Shown: positions 7,247-14,374 of the stretch, piece by piece
Layout: each line of letters opens with the position of its first letter
How positions within the stretch are numbered: position 1 is the first letter of the stretch
Assembly: GCF_000719285.1 (NCBI RefSeq)
Contig: NZ_JOFS01000059.1
Coordinates: 1-25,786 of the forward strand
Direction: 5' to 3'
Source: Streptomyces bicolor
GTDB lineage: Bacteria; Actinomycetota; Actinomycetes; Streptomycetales; Streptomycetaceae
Length of the DNA stretch: 25,786 nucleotides
The notes under the pieces: model-generated
What the model was told of the DNA's origin: nothing
Seen by the model: only the letters and a program-made list of their open reading frames with translations
Databases searched by the model: none
Program-made: the position numbers and the translations under genes

Positions 7247-8593
7247 TCAGTCCCTTGCCTCGCTCTCCAGCGGCGATCCGTCCGACGTCTCGCGCATCCG
7301 AATGTAGACGAGCAGCGAAATCAGGACACAGGCGGTGACGTAGTAGAAGTACCAGCTCTCGTGCCCGGCGTTCTTGAACCACAGGGCGACGTACTCCGCG
7401 GTCCCGCCGAACAGGGCCACCGTCAGCGCGTACGGCAGGCCGACGCCCAGCGCCCGGATCGACGTCGGGAACAACTCGGCCTTCACCACCGCGCTGATCG
7501 ACGTGTACAGCGAGCTGACCGCCAGCGGCCCGACCATGAGCAGGAACGCGTGGACGGGGTCGCTGGTGCGCGACAGCAGGATGAGCGAGGGCACCACGAC
7601 CAGGGCGCCCAGCGCGCCGAACGCGATCAGCATCGGACGCCGGCCCACCCGGTCTGACAGCATCCCCATGACCGGCTGCAGCGCCACGAAGACGACGAGG
7701 GCGAAGAAGTTGATCCAGGCGGCCGTCGGCTTGGCGATGCCGCTGGTGTTGACCATGAACTTCTGCAGATACGTGGTGTACGTGTAGAAGAACAGCGTGC
7801 CGCCCATGGTCAGCCCGACGACGACCAGGCACTGCCGCGGGTAGGACAGCAGCATCCGCAGACTGCCGCGCGCCGGCCCGTCACCGTCGCCCTTCTCGCT
7901 GTCCTCGGCCGCCGCGCGCTCGAAGCTCTCCGACTCGTCCATGCCCCGCCGCAGCCACAGCACGACGATCGCCCCCGCCGCGCCGACGACGAACGCGACC
8001 CGCCACCCCCACGCCTCCATCTGGGCGCCGCTGAGCACCTGCTGCAGCACGATCTGCAGGCCGAGCGCCGTCAGCTGACCGGCGATGAGGGTGACGTACT
8101 GGAAGCTGGAGTAGTAGCCGCGCCGTCCCGGCGAGGCCACTTCCGACATGTACGTGGCCGAAGTCGAGTACTCACCTCCGACGGACAGGCCCTGCAGCAG
8201 CCGCGCGGTCACCAGGAGCAGCGGCGCGGCGACCCCGATCGCGCCGTACGACGGTGTCAGCGCCACGATCAGCGAACCCACCGCCATGAGCGTCACCGAC
8301 AGCGTCAGCGCCGAACGCCGCCCACGCCGGTCGGCGTACCGCCCCAGCACCCAGCCGCCGATGGGCCGCATCAGGAAGCCGACGGCGAACACCGCGGCGG
8401 TGTTGAGCAGTTGGGCGGTCTGGTCGCCGGACGGAAAGAACGCGGCGGCGAAGTACACGCTGAACGCGGTGTACGCATACCAGTCGTACCACTCGATCAG
8501 GTTGCCGATCGATCCACGCACGATATTGCTGACGACCCTGCGCTCGCCGCGGCGCGTCTCCTGCGCGCCCGCTGCCGTGGTCTGTGTGGCCAT
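7247..8593 (-). CDS. MHS family MFS transporter (metabolite:H+ symporter, alpha-ketoglutarate/citrate permease type)
   Basis: A 448-residue, 12-helix permease. The MHS features are SIGNLIEWYDWYAYTAFSVYFAAAFFP in helix 1, MRPIGGWVLGRYADRRGRRSAL (MFS motif A between helices 2 and 3), LLQGLSVGGEYSTSATYMSE in helix 4-5 and a second motif SDRVGRRPML. Family members import dicarboxylates, tricarboxylates, proline or shikimate with protons. The start is ATG 8593, with GGGAG 6 nt upstream. It is the first gene of a tight unit with a two-component system and a TAXI receptor, which makes it the likely transport target of that sensor. A carboxylic acid substrate is inferred from family and context. Confidence 0.92.
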   Translation of the reverse strand: MATQTTAAGAQETRRGERRVVSNIVRGSIGNLIEWYDWYAYTAFSVYFAAAFFPSGDQTAQLLNTAAVFAVGFLMRPIGGWVLGRYADRRGRRSALTLSVTLMAVGSLIVALTPSYGAIGVAAPLLLVTARLLQGLSVGGEYSTSATYMSEVASPGRRGYYSSFQYVTLIAGQLTALGLQIVLQQVLSGAQMEAWGWRVAFVVGAAGAIVVLWLRRGMDESESFERAAAEDSEKGDGDGPARGSLRMLLSYPRQCLVVVGLTMGGTLFFYTYTTYLQKFMVNTSGIAKPTAAWINFFALVVFVALQPVMGMLSDRVGRRPMLIAFGALGALVVVPSLILLSRTSDPVHAFLLMVGPLAVSSLYTSISAVVKAELFPTSIRALGVGLPYALTVALFGGTAEYVALWFKNAGHESWYFYYVTACVLISLLVYIRMRETSDGSPLESEARD

Positions 8594-8668
8594 CGAGAAC
8601 TCCCTTGTCTGCGGCCTGGGAGCACACAGAGTCGACGGCACGACAGAGCCGTTCAACATCGCGAACCA

Positions 8669-8693
8669 AGTCCTAACAGTCCCTTAGGACTGT
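8669..8693. promoter_or_regulatory. Overlapping alternative inverted repeats (hairpin/operator) upstream of the MHS gene
   Basis: AGTCCTAA (8669-8676) pairs perfectly with TTAGGACT (8684-8691). ACAGTCC (8676-8682) pairs perfectly with GGACTGT (8687-8693) around a CTTA loop. The two hairpins share the right arm and exclude each other. The site could be a terminator for the DUF2267 genes, an operator for the MHS unit (76 nt upstream of its start), or both. Confidence 0.55.
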
Positions 8694-8697
8694 GGCG

Positions 8698-8732
8698 GGA
8701 CGATCACTTCCTGGTGCGGACGATCACTTCCT
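8698..8732. promoter_or_regulatory. Direct repeat pair, candidate response-regulator binding site
   Basis: GGACGATCACTTCCT occurs at 8698-8712 and again at 8718-8732: 15 identical bases with a 20-bp period (about two helical turns), 105-139 nt upstream of the MHS start. OmpR-type regulators usually bind direct repeats, so this is a plausible site for the regulator encoded at 6570-7229. No experimental basis is available here. Confidence 0.5.
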
Positions 8733-8808
8733 TGGGTATGGCGTACGGGCGTGCCGGGCCTCGGGTGGTGGGGCGCGAGGCCCGGCGGCGGGAAATCCCC
8801 GGGCGGCT

Positions 8809-9243
8809 TCAGGCTGCCGGGGTCAGTTCGGCCTTGCCGAACAGGAGGGCGTAGCCCGCAGGGAGTTGGGCGATGACGTGGGTGACGAGGTCGGGACCGG
8901 CGAGCTGGGCGACGACGGCGAGGACGGTGCCGGCGTCCCAGCGGGCGGTGGCCGGGGTGCCGCCGGTGTGGGTGGCGAGGTCCTTCACGAAGCCCCAGCC
9001 GGTGAGTTGTTCGGGGGCGGGGATCTGAGCCGTGAAGATCCGGGCCGCTTCGAGGGGCAGCCGGGCGGCGAGTTCGACGCGTTCGTCGCCGGTGAGCTGC
9101 CGGCCCAGTGCGGCGAGCACGTGACGGACGACTTCCTCAGCCCGTTCGCGGGTGGGGTATGCGCCTTCGTATCGCACCCTTTCCAGCATCTGGTGGTACG
9201 ACATGGCCGGTGTGGGCCGGGCTGGTTCGGACTCCGGGAACAT
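8809..9243 (-). CDS. DUF2267 domain protein
   Basis: A 144-residue soluble protein of the DUF2267 family. Its features are an N-terminal MSYHQMLERVRYEGAYPTRERAEEVVRHVLAALGRQLTGDERVELAARLP block and a C-terminal segment ending LVTHVIAQLPAGYALLFG, the typical QLPxxyxxLF close. The function of the family is unknown. It is common beside stress-response genes in actinomycetes. The start is uncertain: ATG 9243 has no good ribosome site, and ATG 9204 (MSYHQ) matches the conserved start but also lacks one. It is a distant paralog of the neighbour at 9315-9713 and is probably co-transcribed with it (71-nt gap). Confidence 0.85.
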   Translation of the reverse strand: MFPESEPARPTPAMSYHQMLERVRYEGAYPTRERAEEVVRHVLAALGRQLTGDERVELAARLPLEAARIFTAQIPAPEQLTGWGFVKDLATHTGGTPATARWDAGTVLAVVAQLAGPDLVTHVIAQLPAGYALLFGKAELTPAA

Positions 9244-9314
9244 TGGGGACAGGGTCGCCTTTCCAGTGTGTCGTGTGGTGGGTCAGTGGTTCATGGGCGC
9301 CTCGTGCCTGCGTT

Positions 9315-9713
9315 TCACACGTGCTGAGGCGCGCCGAACAGCAGGTCATATTCCGGGGGGAGCTGAAGCAGGATGCGGCGCATGAGGTCCGCGCCTGCCG
9401 CGTCGGCGACCACGCTGAGGACGGCGCCGACGTCCCATTTCGCGGTCTCTTCGGTGGCTCCTTCGATCCAGGCGGCGGTGGCTCTGACGAACCGCGCGGG
9501 GTCCAGCGGCTCGGCGGCCTGCAGCGGGTTGAGCAGGATGACGGCGTAGGTCTCGGGCAGCCGGGCGGCGAGTTCGGCACGCTCCTCGCCGACGAGATGG
9601 GCGCCCAGCAGGGCGAGGACGACGCGGGCCGCCCTGTCCGCCTCCTGTTGCGAGGGGTATTCGCCGCGTTCCTCGACCGCGTCCAGGAACGCGTCCCATC
9701 TCATGTGCACCAC
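9315..9713 (-). CDS. DUF2267 domain protein
   Basis: A 132-residue protein with the same layout as the gene at 8809-9243: MRWDAFLDAVEERGEYPSQQEADRAARVVLALL, EERAELAARLPE, KWDVGAVLSVV, and the closing ILLQLPPEYDLLFG. The two proteins share the motifs AARLP, W-D-(A/V)-G and QLPxxYxLLFG but diverge elsewhere, indicating an old duplication. The start GTG 9713 has GGGGG 7 nt upstream; ATG 9704 is possible. It lies 113 nt downstream of hsp18 on the same strand, with a strong inverted repeat between them, so it may be transcribed partly from the heat-shock promoter. Its role is unknown. Confidence 0.85.
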   Translation of the reverse strand: MVHMRWDAFLDAVEERGEYPSQQEADRAARVVLALLGAHLVGEERAELAARLPETYAVILLNPLQAAEPLDPARFVRATAAWIEGATEETAKWDVGAVLSVVADAAGADLMRRILLQLPPEYDLLFGAPQHV

Positions 9714-9738
9714 TGTGCTGCCCCCTTTCGACGGTCAG

Positions 9739-9802
9739 GCGCGCGGAGGGCGGCCGACGGGGACGGCCGAAGGGGAGGGGGACATTCCAGCCCTCCGCGC
9801 GC
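9739..9802. repeat. 12-bp perfect inverted repeat between hsp18 and DUF2267 genes
   Basis: GCGCGCGGAGGG (9739-9750) is the exact reverse complement of CCCTCCGCGCGC (9791-9802), with a smaller CGGCC/GGCCG hairpin inside the 40-nt spacer. In the RNA this would be a large GC-rich stem-loop, 25 nt past the hsp18 stop. It could act as a partial terminator or as an mRNA stabiliser setting the hsp18 to DUF2267 ratio. Confidence 0.6.
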
Positions 9803-9826
9803 GGTCCGGAATTCGGCAGGCGCCGG

Positions 9827-10264
9827 TCAGCCGCTGATCTCCTTGCGCCCGGTGCCCCCGGCGCTGATCGAGATCTTGCGCGGCTTGGCGCGCTCGGCGA
9901 TCGGAATGCGCAGGGTCAGGACACCTGCGTCGTAGTCGGCCTTGATGTGGTCGACGTCCAGCGTGTCGGCCAGCATGACCTGGCGGGAGAAGACGCCGAG
10001 CGGACGCTCGGACAGCTCCATCTGCACGCTGTCGGCCTTGGCGACCGGGCGGCGTTCCGCCTTCACGGTCAGCATGTTCCGCTCGACGTCGATGTCGATC
10101 GCGTCCGGCGAGACACCCGGCAGATCAAGGGCGATCACGTACTCGTCGCCCTCGCGGTACGCGTCCATCGGCATCGGGGCCGGCTGCGACCAGGTGCCGG
10201 ACGTACCGAAGAGCTGCTGGGTGAGACGGTCGAGCTCACGGAACGGGTCGGTGCGCATCAACAT
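9827..10264 (-). CDS. hsp18: Small heat shock protein Hsp18 (Hsp20/alpha-crystallin family)
   Basis: A 145-residue ATP-independent chaperone. The N-terminal arm MLMRTDPFRELDRLTQQLFG is typical of actinobacterial HSP18. The alpha-crystallin domain spans about 33-125 (MDAYREGDEYVIALDLPGV, VERNMLTVKAERR, GVFSRQVMLADTLD, YDAGVLTLRIPI) and includes the conserved A-x-GVLxL motif. A short tail follows, ending RKISISAGGTGRKEISG. The start ATG 10264 has GGAGG 9 nt upstream; the open frame further upstream runs into the operators and is not used. It is divergent from a RheA-type regulator with two operators between them, which matches heat-induced derepression of hsp18 in Streptomyces albus. Confidence 0.94.
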   Translation of the reverse strand: MLMRTDPFRELDRLTQQLFGTSGTWSQPAPMPMDAYREGDEYVIALDLPGVSPDAIDIDVERNMLTVKAERRPVAKADSVQMELSERPLGVFSRQVMLADTLDVDHIKADYDAGVLTLRIPIAERAKPRKISISAGGTGRKEISG

Positions 10265-10329
10265 CGGTGAACACCTCCAGTGCTTTTGGCAGTACCTGCC
10301 AATGCGCTTCACCTGACTCCGTTGTACCA

Positions 10330-10374
10330 TGTCATCGAAACGATGACAAACGAAATGTCGTCGAAAGGATGACG
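10330..10374. promoter_or_regulatory. Tandem RheA-type operators between hsp18 and its regulator
   Basis: Operator 1 (10330-10348) reads TGTCATCGAAACGATGACA, a perfect palindrome around AAA. It fits the TGTCATC-N5-GATGACA element that I recall from work on the S. albus RheA repressor. Operator 2 (10356-10374), TGTCGTCGAAAGGATGACG, is a degenerate second copy 26 bp away. Both lie in the 132-nt divergent region. Repression of both genes, relieved by heat, is inferred from that precedent. Confidence 0.85.
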
Positions 10375-10396
10375 AACCTCAACGGAGGAACCCTCA

Positions 10397-11092
10397 ATGT
10401 CAGGAGCCGAGGCAGCCGACCGGAACAGCCCGGGCCGGCCGCCTGAAGGAGCGAAGCCCGGCCCCACCTCGTTCCTCGCGGCAGCCGCCGCCCTGAGCGC
10501 CATCGACGAGGCACTGCACGCCGCCGACGCCCCGCCGGACAACGAGCCGCCCGGCGCGGATCCCGCTCCCGAGCAGGTCCTGGCTGCGCTGATGCTGCTA
10601 CGCGAGGTACGAGACCGGCTCGCCGGCTGGGAGACGGGCCTGATCGAGTCGGCCCGGGAAGCCGGAGCCAGCTGGGCCGATCTCGCCGGCCCGCTCGGCG
10701 TCGCCAGCCGACAGGCGGCGGAGCGCCGCTACCTTCGGCTGCGCCCCGGAGCCACCGGCACCACCGGCGAGCAACGCGTCAAGGCCACCCGCGACCGCCG
10801 CGCCGCAGACCGCTCGGTCACCACCTGGGCCCGCAACAACGCCGCCGACCTGCGCCGACTCGCCGGCCAGATCACAGCGCTCACAGACCTCCCCGTCGCC
10901 ACCCGCTCCTTGATCCACCGCATCGACGAGGCCCTCGCAGCCGACGACGCCGCCCGTCTCATCACCCCCCTGACCGAAGCCCGACACCACCTGACAACCC
11001 GCCACCCGGATCTCGCCGCCCGCATCGACGCCATCACCGGCCACGCCGAGCAACTGCGCCAAAGCAGCGACGCGCAGCGCCGCACCAGCTGA
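10397..11092 (+). CDS. rheA: HSP18 transcriptional regulator (RheA-like)
   Basis: A 231-residue protein divergent from hsp18. The region GWETGLIESAREAGASWADLAGPLGVASRQAAERRYLRLRP (about 75-115) has the length and spacing of a helix-turn-helix, and the C-terminal half is Ala/Arg-rich and helical (TRSLIHRIDEALAADDAARLITPLTEARHHL). In S. albus, the gene divergent from hsp18 encodes RheA, a repressor acting as a thermosensor; gene order and operators here match. The call rests mainly on that context plus the HTH. The start ATG 10397 has GGAGG 8 nt upstream. The N-terminal 50 residues are Pro/Gly/Ala-rich and probably unstructured. Confidence 0.8.
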   Translation: MSGAEAADRNSPGRPPEGAKPGPTSFLAAAAALSAIDEALHAADAPPDNEPPGADPAPEQVLAALMLLREVRDRLAGWETGLIESAREAGASWADLAGPLGVASRQAAERRYLRLRPGATGTTGEQRVKATRDRRAADRSVTTWARNNAADLRRLAGQITALTDLPVATRSLIHRIDEALAADDAARLITPLTEARHHLTTRHPDLAARIDAITGHAEQLRQSSDAQRRTS

Positions 11093-11417
11093 CCTCGGGT
11101 GAGCCGCCGCGTCATGAGCGTGACCAGTGCCGGCGGGCCCTCACTGTCCACGACCAGGAGTGCTTGAGCACTCAGCGACGCGCCAGGACCACGATGCCCC
11201 TTGGCGTCCGACGGGCGGCGATCCGCGAGACGGCGACCGGGATGCTCACGCTCGGCCCGGACCTGACCCTCGAGCCGGCCTCGCTTCGCGCCGGCGAGGA
11301 TGTTCCATGCGGTAAGCCCAGGTTACCCGCGTATGGGCTATATGCCCCTTACTGTGCCCTTTCGAGGACTTCTCATGGACGGGGAGGAATCCTCACGAAC
11401 GGGATGGAGTTGGGGTC
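11093..11417. other. Intergenic region upstream of the interrupted MFS gene
   Basis: No gene is recognised in these 325 bases. One inverted repeat, AGCCCA (11315-11320) and TGGGCT (11334-11339) with 13 nt between, lies about 79 nt before the MFS start and could be an operator; confidence in that is low. The sequence around 11375-11398 (GGGGAGGAATCCTCAC) faintly resembles the TnpB-element right ends but lacks the paired C-rich arm. Confidence 0.4.
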
Positions 11418-12045
11418 GTGGCCGACGCGGAGCCTGCCGGTGGCGGTGACTCCGCGCGCCGCCCCGGAGAGATTCCGGATCCGGGGCGAGGGGCCTGGCT
11501 GCCGCTGCTGGCGGTGTGTGCCGGGTACTTCATGGTGATCCTGGACGTGACGGTCATCAACGTCGCCGTGCCCGTGATCGGCCGGGAGCTGTCGGCTTCG
11601 CTGACCGGCATCCAGTGGATCACCGACGGATACACCCTGGTCTTCGCCGGGTTCCTGCTGACCGGCGGCGCGCTGGGCGACCGGCTGGGCAACCGCCGGG
11701 TCTTCTGCTCGGGCGTCGCGGTGTTCACGGTGGCCTCGGCCGCGTGCGCGCTCGCGCCGGGCGCCCTGTTCCTGGTTGTTGCCCGCCTGGTGGAAGGGCT
11801 CGGCGCCGCGCTGATCGTGCCCGGCTCGCTGGCCCTGCTGCAGCAGGCCTACCCGGAGCCGGCCGTGCGCGCACGGGCGTTCGGGCTGTGGGGTTCGATG
11901 GCGGGCATCGCGGCCTCCGCCGGACCGCTGCTCGGCGGGCTGCTCGTGTCCACGGCGGGCTGGCGCTGGGTGTTCCTCGTCAACCTACCCGTCGGAGTGG
12001 CCTGCCTGACGCTGACACTGCGTCATCAGGTCTCCTTCGTGGATA

Positions 12046-12065
12046 CCCCCGGCTTCAGCCGGAGG
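12046..12065 (+). repeat. Left-end hairpin of the TnpB element
   Basis: CCCCCGGC-TTCA-GCCGGAGG: 8-bp arms with one C-A mismatch and a TTCA loop, starting 20 nt inside the left boundary. It mirrors the right-end hairpin in arm length and loop. In this family such subterminal hairpins are recognised by TnpA. Confidence 0.75.
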
Positions 12066-12208
12066 AGGAAACGAAGCTCCCGCGTGAGCGGGGCGGGGAA
12101 AGCCGATTCGCTGTCAGGGCGGATCGGCGTCCACCCCGGGACGGGGTGAGCGAGCCCACAAAGATCAGGAGCTCTCAACTGTCAGTCCTCCCCGGTAGGT
12201 TGGGACGC

Positions 12209-13381
12209 ATGACGACAGAAGCGATCACGGAGACGGCCGGGCATGCCCGGTATACGCACCGTCTTCGCCTGTCGTCCACGGCCCGCACTTCTCTTGAGGC
12301 GGAGTGGGACCGCTGCCGCTGGCTGTGGAATGAGTGCGTCGCCAAGTCCAAGCAGGTGTACCAGCGGAACAAGGCGACCGGCGGCAAGGAAACGTGCGGG
12401 CCCGTACAGCTTGCGTCGATGCTGACCGAGGCCCGGCGCGTGACGCCGTGGCTGCGTGAGGGCGCGTGTGTGCCGCAGCAGCAGTTGATTCGCGACTTCG
12501 GCAAGTCCCGGGCGAAGGCATTGAAGGACATCAAGGCCAGGCTGCCGATGCAGCAGCGGGCCGGGATGCCCAAGTGGAAGAAGAAGCGCGAGGCCCTGCC
12601 CACCCTCGAATACACTCGGCGCGGCTTCCGCCTCAAAGACGGCCGTCTCCACCTCGCCGGCGGGATCGTCGTACGGCCGGTCTGGTCGCGGGAACTGCCC
12701 AAGGAACCGTCCACCGTCCGCGTGTACCGCGACGCGGTCGGCCACTGGTGGGCGTCGTTCGTCGTCCCCGCGGTGACCGAGGAACTGCCCAGGACGGGGC
12801 GCGTGATCGGTATCGACTGGGGCGTCAAGGAAACCGCCACCACCACGAGCGACACCCACGACCTTCCCCACGCCCAGCACGGGAAGACCGCGGCGCAAAG
12901 ACTCGCGAAGTACCAGCGGATGATGGCCCGCCGCCGCCCGCCGAAGGGCCACGCCGGATCGAAGGGCTACCGCGAGGCGAAGCGGCAGACCGCGAAACTG
13001 CACCGCAAGGTCGCCGCCCAGCGGCAGGACACCGGCCGCAAGTGGGCCAAGCGCGTGGTCCGCGACCATGACGCTCTCGCCATAGAGGACTTCCGCCCGA
13101 AGTTCCTCGCGAAGTCGACCATGGCACGCACGGCCGCCGACGCCGCGATCACGGCGACGAAGAAGGCACTGATCGAGATGGCCAGGAAGCACGGCCGCGC
13201 CGTGCACTTGGTCCACCCCGCGCACACCACTATGGACTGTGCGCAGTGCGGAGCGAGAACCAAGCACGCACTACCTCTTTCCGAGAGAACGTATGCCTGT
13301 ACCGCGTGCGGAGCCGTATCCCCAAGGGACAAGAACTCGGCGCGCGTGATGCTGGTCCGGGCTGGTCTTCAACCCGGCTAG
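12209..13381 (+). CDS. tnpB: TnpB RNA-guided DNA endonuclease (OrfB family)
   Basis: A 390-residue protein with the full TnpB layout. The N-terminal OrfB helix-turn-helix/wedge region has YTHRLRLSSTARTSLEAEWDRCRWLWNECV and PKWKKKR. The split RuvC nuclease has D203 in VIGIDWGVKE, E293 in ALAIEDFRPKFLAKS and D374 in SPRDKNSARVMLVRAGL. A four-Cys zinc finger (C344, C347, C364, C367) lies between the last two. All three catalytic carboxylates are present, so the nuclease may be active. Studied TnpBs cut DNA guided by a right-end RNA and help retain the element after excision. The start ATG 12209 is chosen at the usual family N-terminus; the open frame extends upstream across the left end and into the MFS gene and is not meaningful. 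Confidence 0.93.
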   Translation: MTTEAITETAGHARYTHRLRLSSTARTSLEAEWDRCRWLWNECVAKSKQVYQRNKATGGKETCGPVQLASMLTEARRVTPWLREGACVPQQQLIRDFGKSRAKALKDIKARLPMQQRAGMPKWKKKREALPTLEYTRRGFRLKDGRLHLAGGIVVRPVWSRELPKEPSTVRVYRDAVGHWWASFVVPAVTEELPRTGRVIGIDWGVKETATTTSDTHDLPHAQHGKTAAQRLAKYQRMMARRRPPKGHAGSKGYREAKRQTAKLHRKVAAQRQDTGRKWAKRVVRDHDALAIEDFRPKFLAKSTMARTAADAAITATKKALIEMARKHGRAVHLVHPAHTTMDCAQCGARTKHALPLSERTYACTACGAVSPRDKNSARVMLVRAGLQPG

Positions 13382-13486
13382 CGCTGATCGTGTAAGACCT
13401 GCACCCCAGCCGGGGGCCAGGCAACGTGAGCTAGGAATCCCCCTCGTTCACGAGGGGGAGGGTCAAGTGGAGCGCTCCCCACGGCG
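13340..13486 (+). ncRNA. Predicted right-end RNA (omega RNA/reRNA) with guide from the MFS gene
   Basis: By analogy with studied TnpB systems, an RNA scaffold should start in the 3' part of tnpB, run through 13382-13466, including CCCC-AGCC-GGGG and the 13439-13458 hairpin, and end in a guide taken from DNA just past the right boundary, here from 13467 (GTGGAGCGCTCCCC...). The 5' and 3' limits are estimates. No promoter is identified. Confidence 0.5.
13439..13458 (+). repeat. Right-end hairpin of the TnpB element
   Basis: CCCCCTCG-TTCA-CGAGGGGG, a perfect 8-bp stem with a TTCA loop, 8 nt before the right boundary. It is nearly identical to 85-104 at the left edge of the window, which has a single base change in the right arm. 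Confidence 0.8.
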
Positions 13487-14374
13487 TGCCGAACGGGCGC
13501 TGGACTGGCCGGCGCAGTGCGCGGTGGTGGCGGCGGTGGCACTGCTGACCACGGCGCTGAACGAGGCCGGACGGCGAGGCTGGTTCGATCCTCCGGTTGT
13601 GGCCGGCATGGGCCTGGCCGCACTGGCGACAGGCGCGTTCGTGCTGCGCGAGCGGCTGGCCCGTTCCCCGGTCCTTCCGCCGGCCCTGCTGCGCTCGCGT
13701 GCGATGAGCGGCGGCGCGATGATCGGTCTGCTGTTCAACTTCGGCTTCTACGGCATGGTGTTCACCGCCAGTCTCCAGTTCCAGCACCAGCGGGGCTTCA
13801 GTGCCCTCGGCGCCGGGCTGGCGCTGTTCCCGGCGGTGGCGATGACCATGTTTGCCTCTGTGCTGTCCGGGCGGCTGACCCCGCCGTACCGGCGACCGTC
13901 CTCTGGTGATCACCGGCATGCTGGTGGCCGGCCTGGGCCTGGCCGGCTGGGCAGTGGCCGGAGCCGCGCCCGACTACGCGCTGCTGGTGGCACCGATGAT
14001 GGCGGCGGGTTTCGGTACGTCCTTCGCCCTGACCGGCTCGACCGCCACGGTGATGGGTGCCGCACCGTCGGCGTACTCCGGCGCCGCCTCCGCGCTGTTC
14101 AACACCACCCGCCAGATCGGCAGCGCCATCGGAGTGGCCCTCGGCGGCAGCCTGCTCGCCACGGCCACCGACTACGACACCGGGCTGAGGATCAGCATGG
14201 CCATCGGTGCGCTCGCCTATTTGGCCGCCGCGGGCCTGGCTTGGCTGTGCGTTCCGGCGAGTTCGGACAAGTCGTAGAGCGGCATGCGTACAACCTCGGG
14301 ACCGGTTGACTGGTCTTTGCCACCGTACGAACCAATCCGACCTTCCAGTACAACTCGGTTCAACGGGGGAACAC

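Larger units (their letters stand above)
12027..13466 (+). mobile_element. Complete TnpB-only IS200/IS605-type (IS1341-like) element
   Basis: The ends follow from the host gene. The left flank ends in TCAT (12023-12026), the element ends in TCAA (13463-13466), and the host reading frame is restored exactly across the join. There is no target duplication, as expected for single-strand transposition by this family. Each end has a subterminal hairpin with 8-bp arms and a TTCA loop, 12046-12065 on the left and 13439-13458 on the right. The length is 1440 bp, with one gene, tnpB. No tnpA (Y1 transposase) is present, so mobility would need TnpA supplied in trans. The left end carries two further possible stem-loops before the gene. 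Confidence 0.88.
11418..14277 (+). pseudogene. DHA2-type MFS drug exporter, split by a TnpB element and frameshifted
   Basis: The N-terminal half (11418-12026, GTG start with GGAG about 8 nt upstream) shows GYFMVILDVTVINVAVPVI in TM1, GGALGDRLGNRRVF (motif A) and GSMAGIAASAGPLLGGLL (motif C), as in the 14-helix DHA2 family of proton-driven drug exporters. The C-terminal half resumes at 13467. Removing 12027-13466 joins LTLRH to VERSPRRAERALDWP in one frame without loss or gain. A second lesion lies at about 13881-13886, where the frame moves from GRLTP to RTGDRPLVITGML; one extra base would explain it. The gene ends at TAG 14277. With two lesions the product is surely non-functional here, unless the frameshift is a sequencing error and the element excises. 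Confidence 0.88.

Noticed and set aside
8698..8732. Direct repeats as a start of a CRISPR array
   Set aside because: There are only two copies with a 5-nt gap and no cas genes; a regulatory site is a better fit.
11375..11398. GGGGAGGAATCCTCAC as a relic right end of a TnpB element
   Set aside because: There is no paired C-rich arm and no TTCA loop; the likeness is short and the motif is simple.
11516..12208. Upstream open extension of the tnpB reading frame through the exporter gene
   Set aside because: It is out of frame with the exporter, has no homology, and crosses the element boundary; TnpB starts naturally at 12209.
13468..13481. TGGAGCGCTCCCCA, similar to the CebR cellulose-regulator box
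   Set aside because: It lies inside exporter coding sequence directly at the element junction, with no promoter or sugar gene behind it; the cellulase-like gene is 2 kb away.
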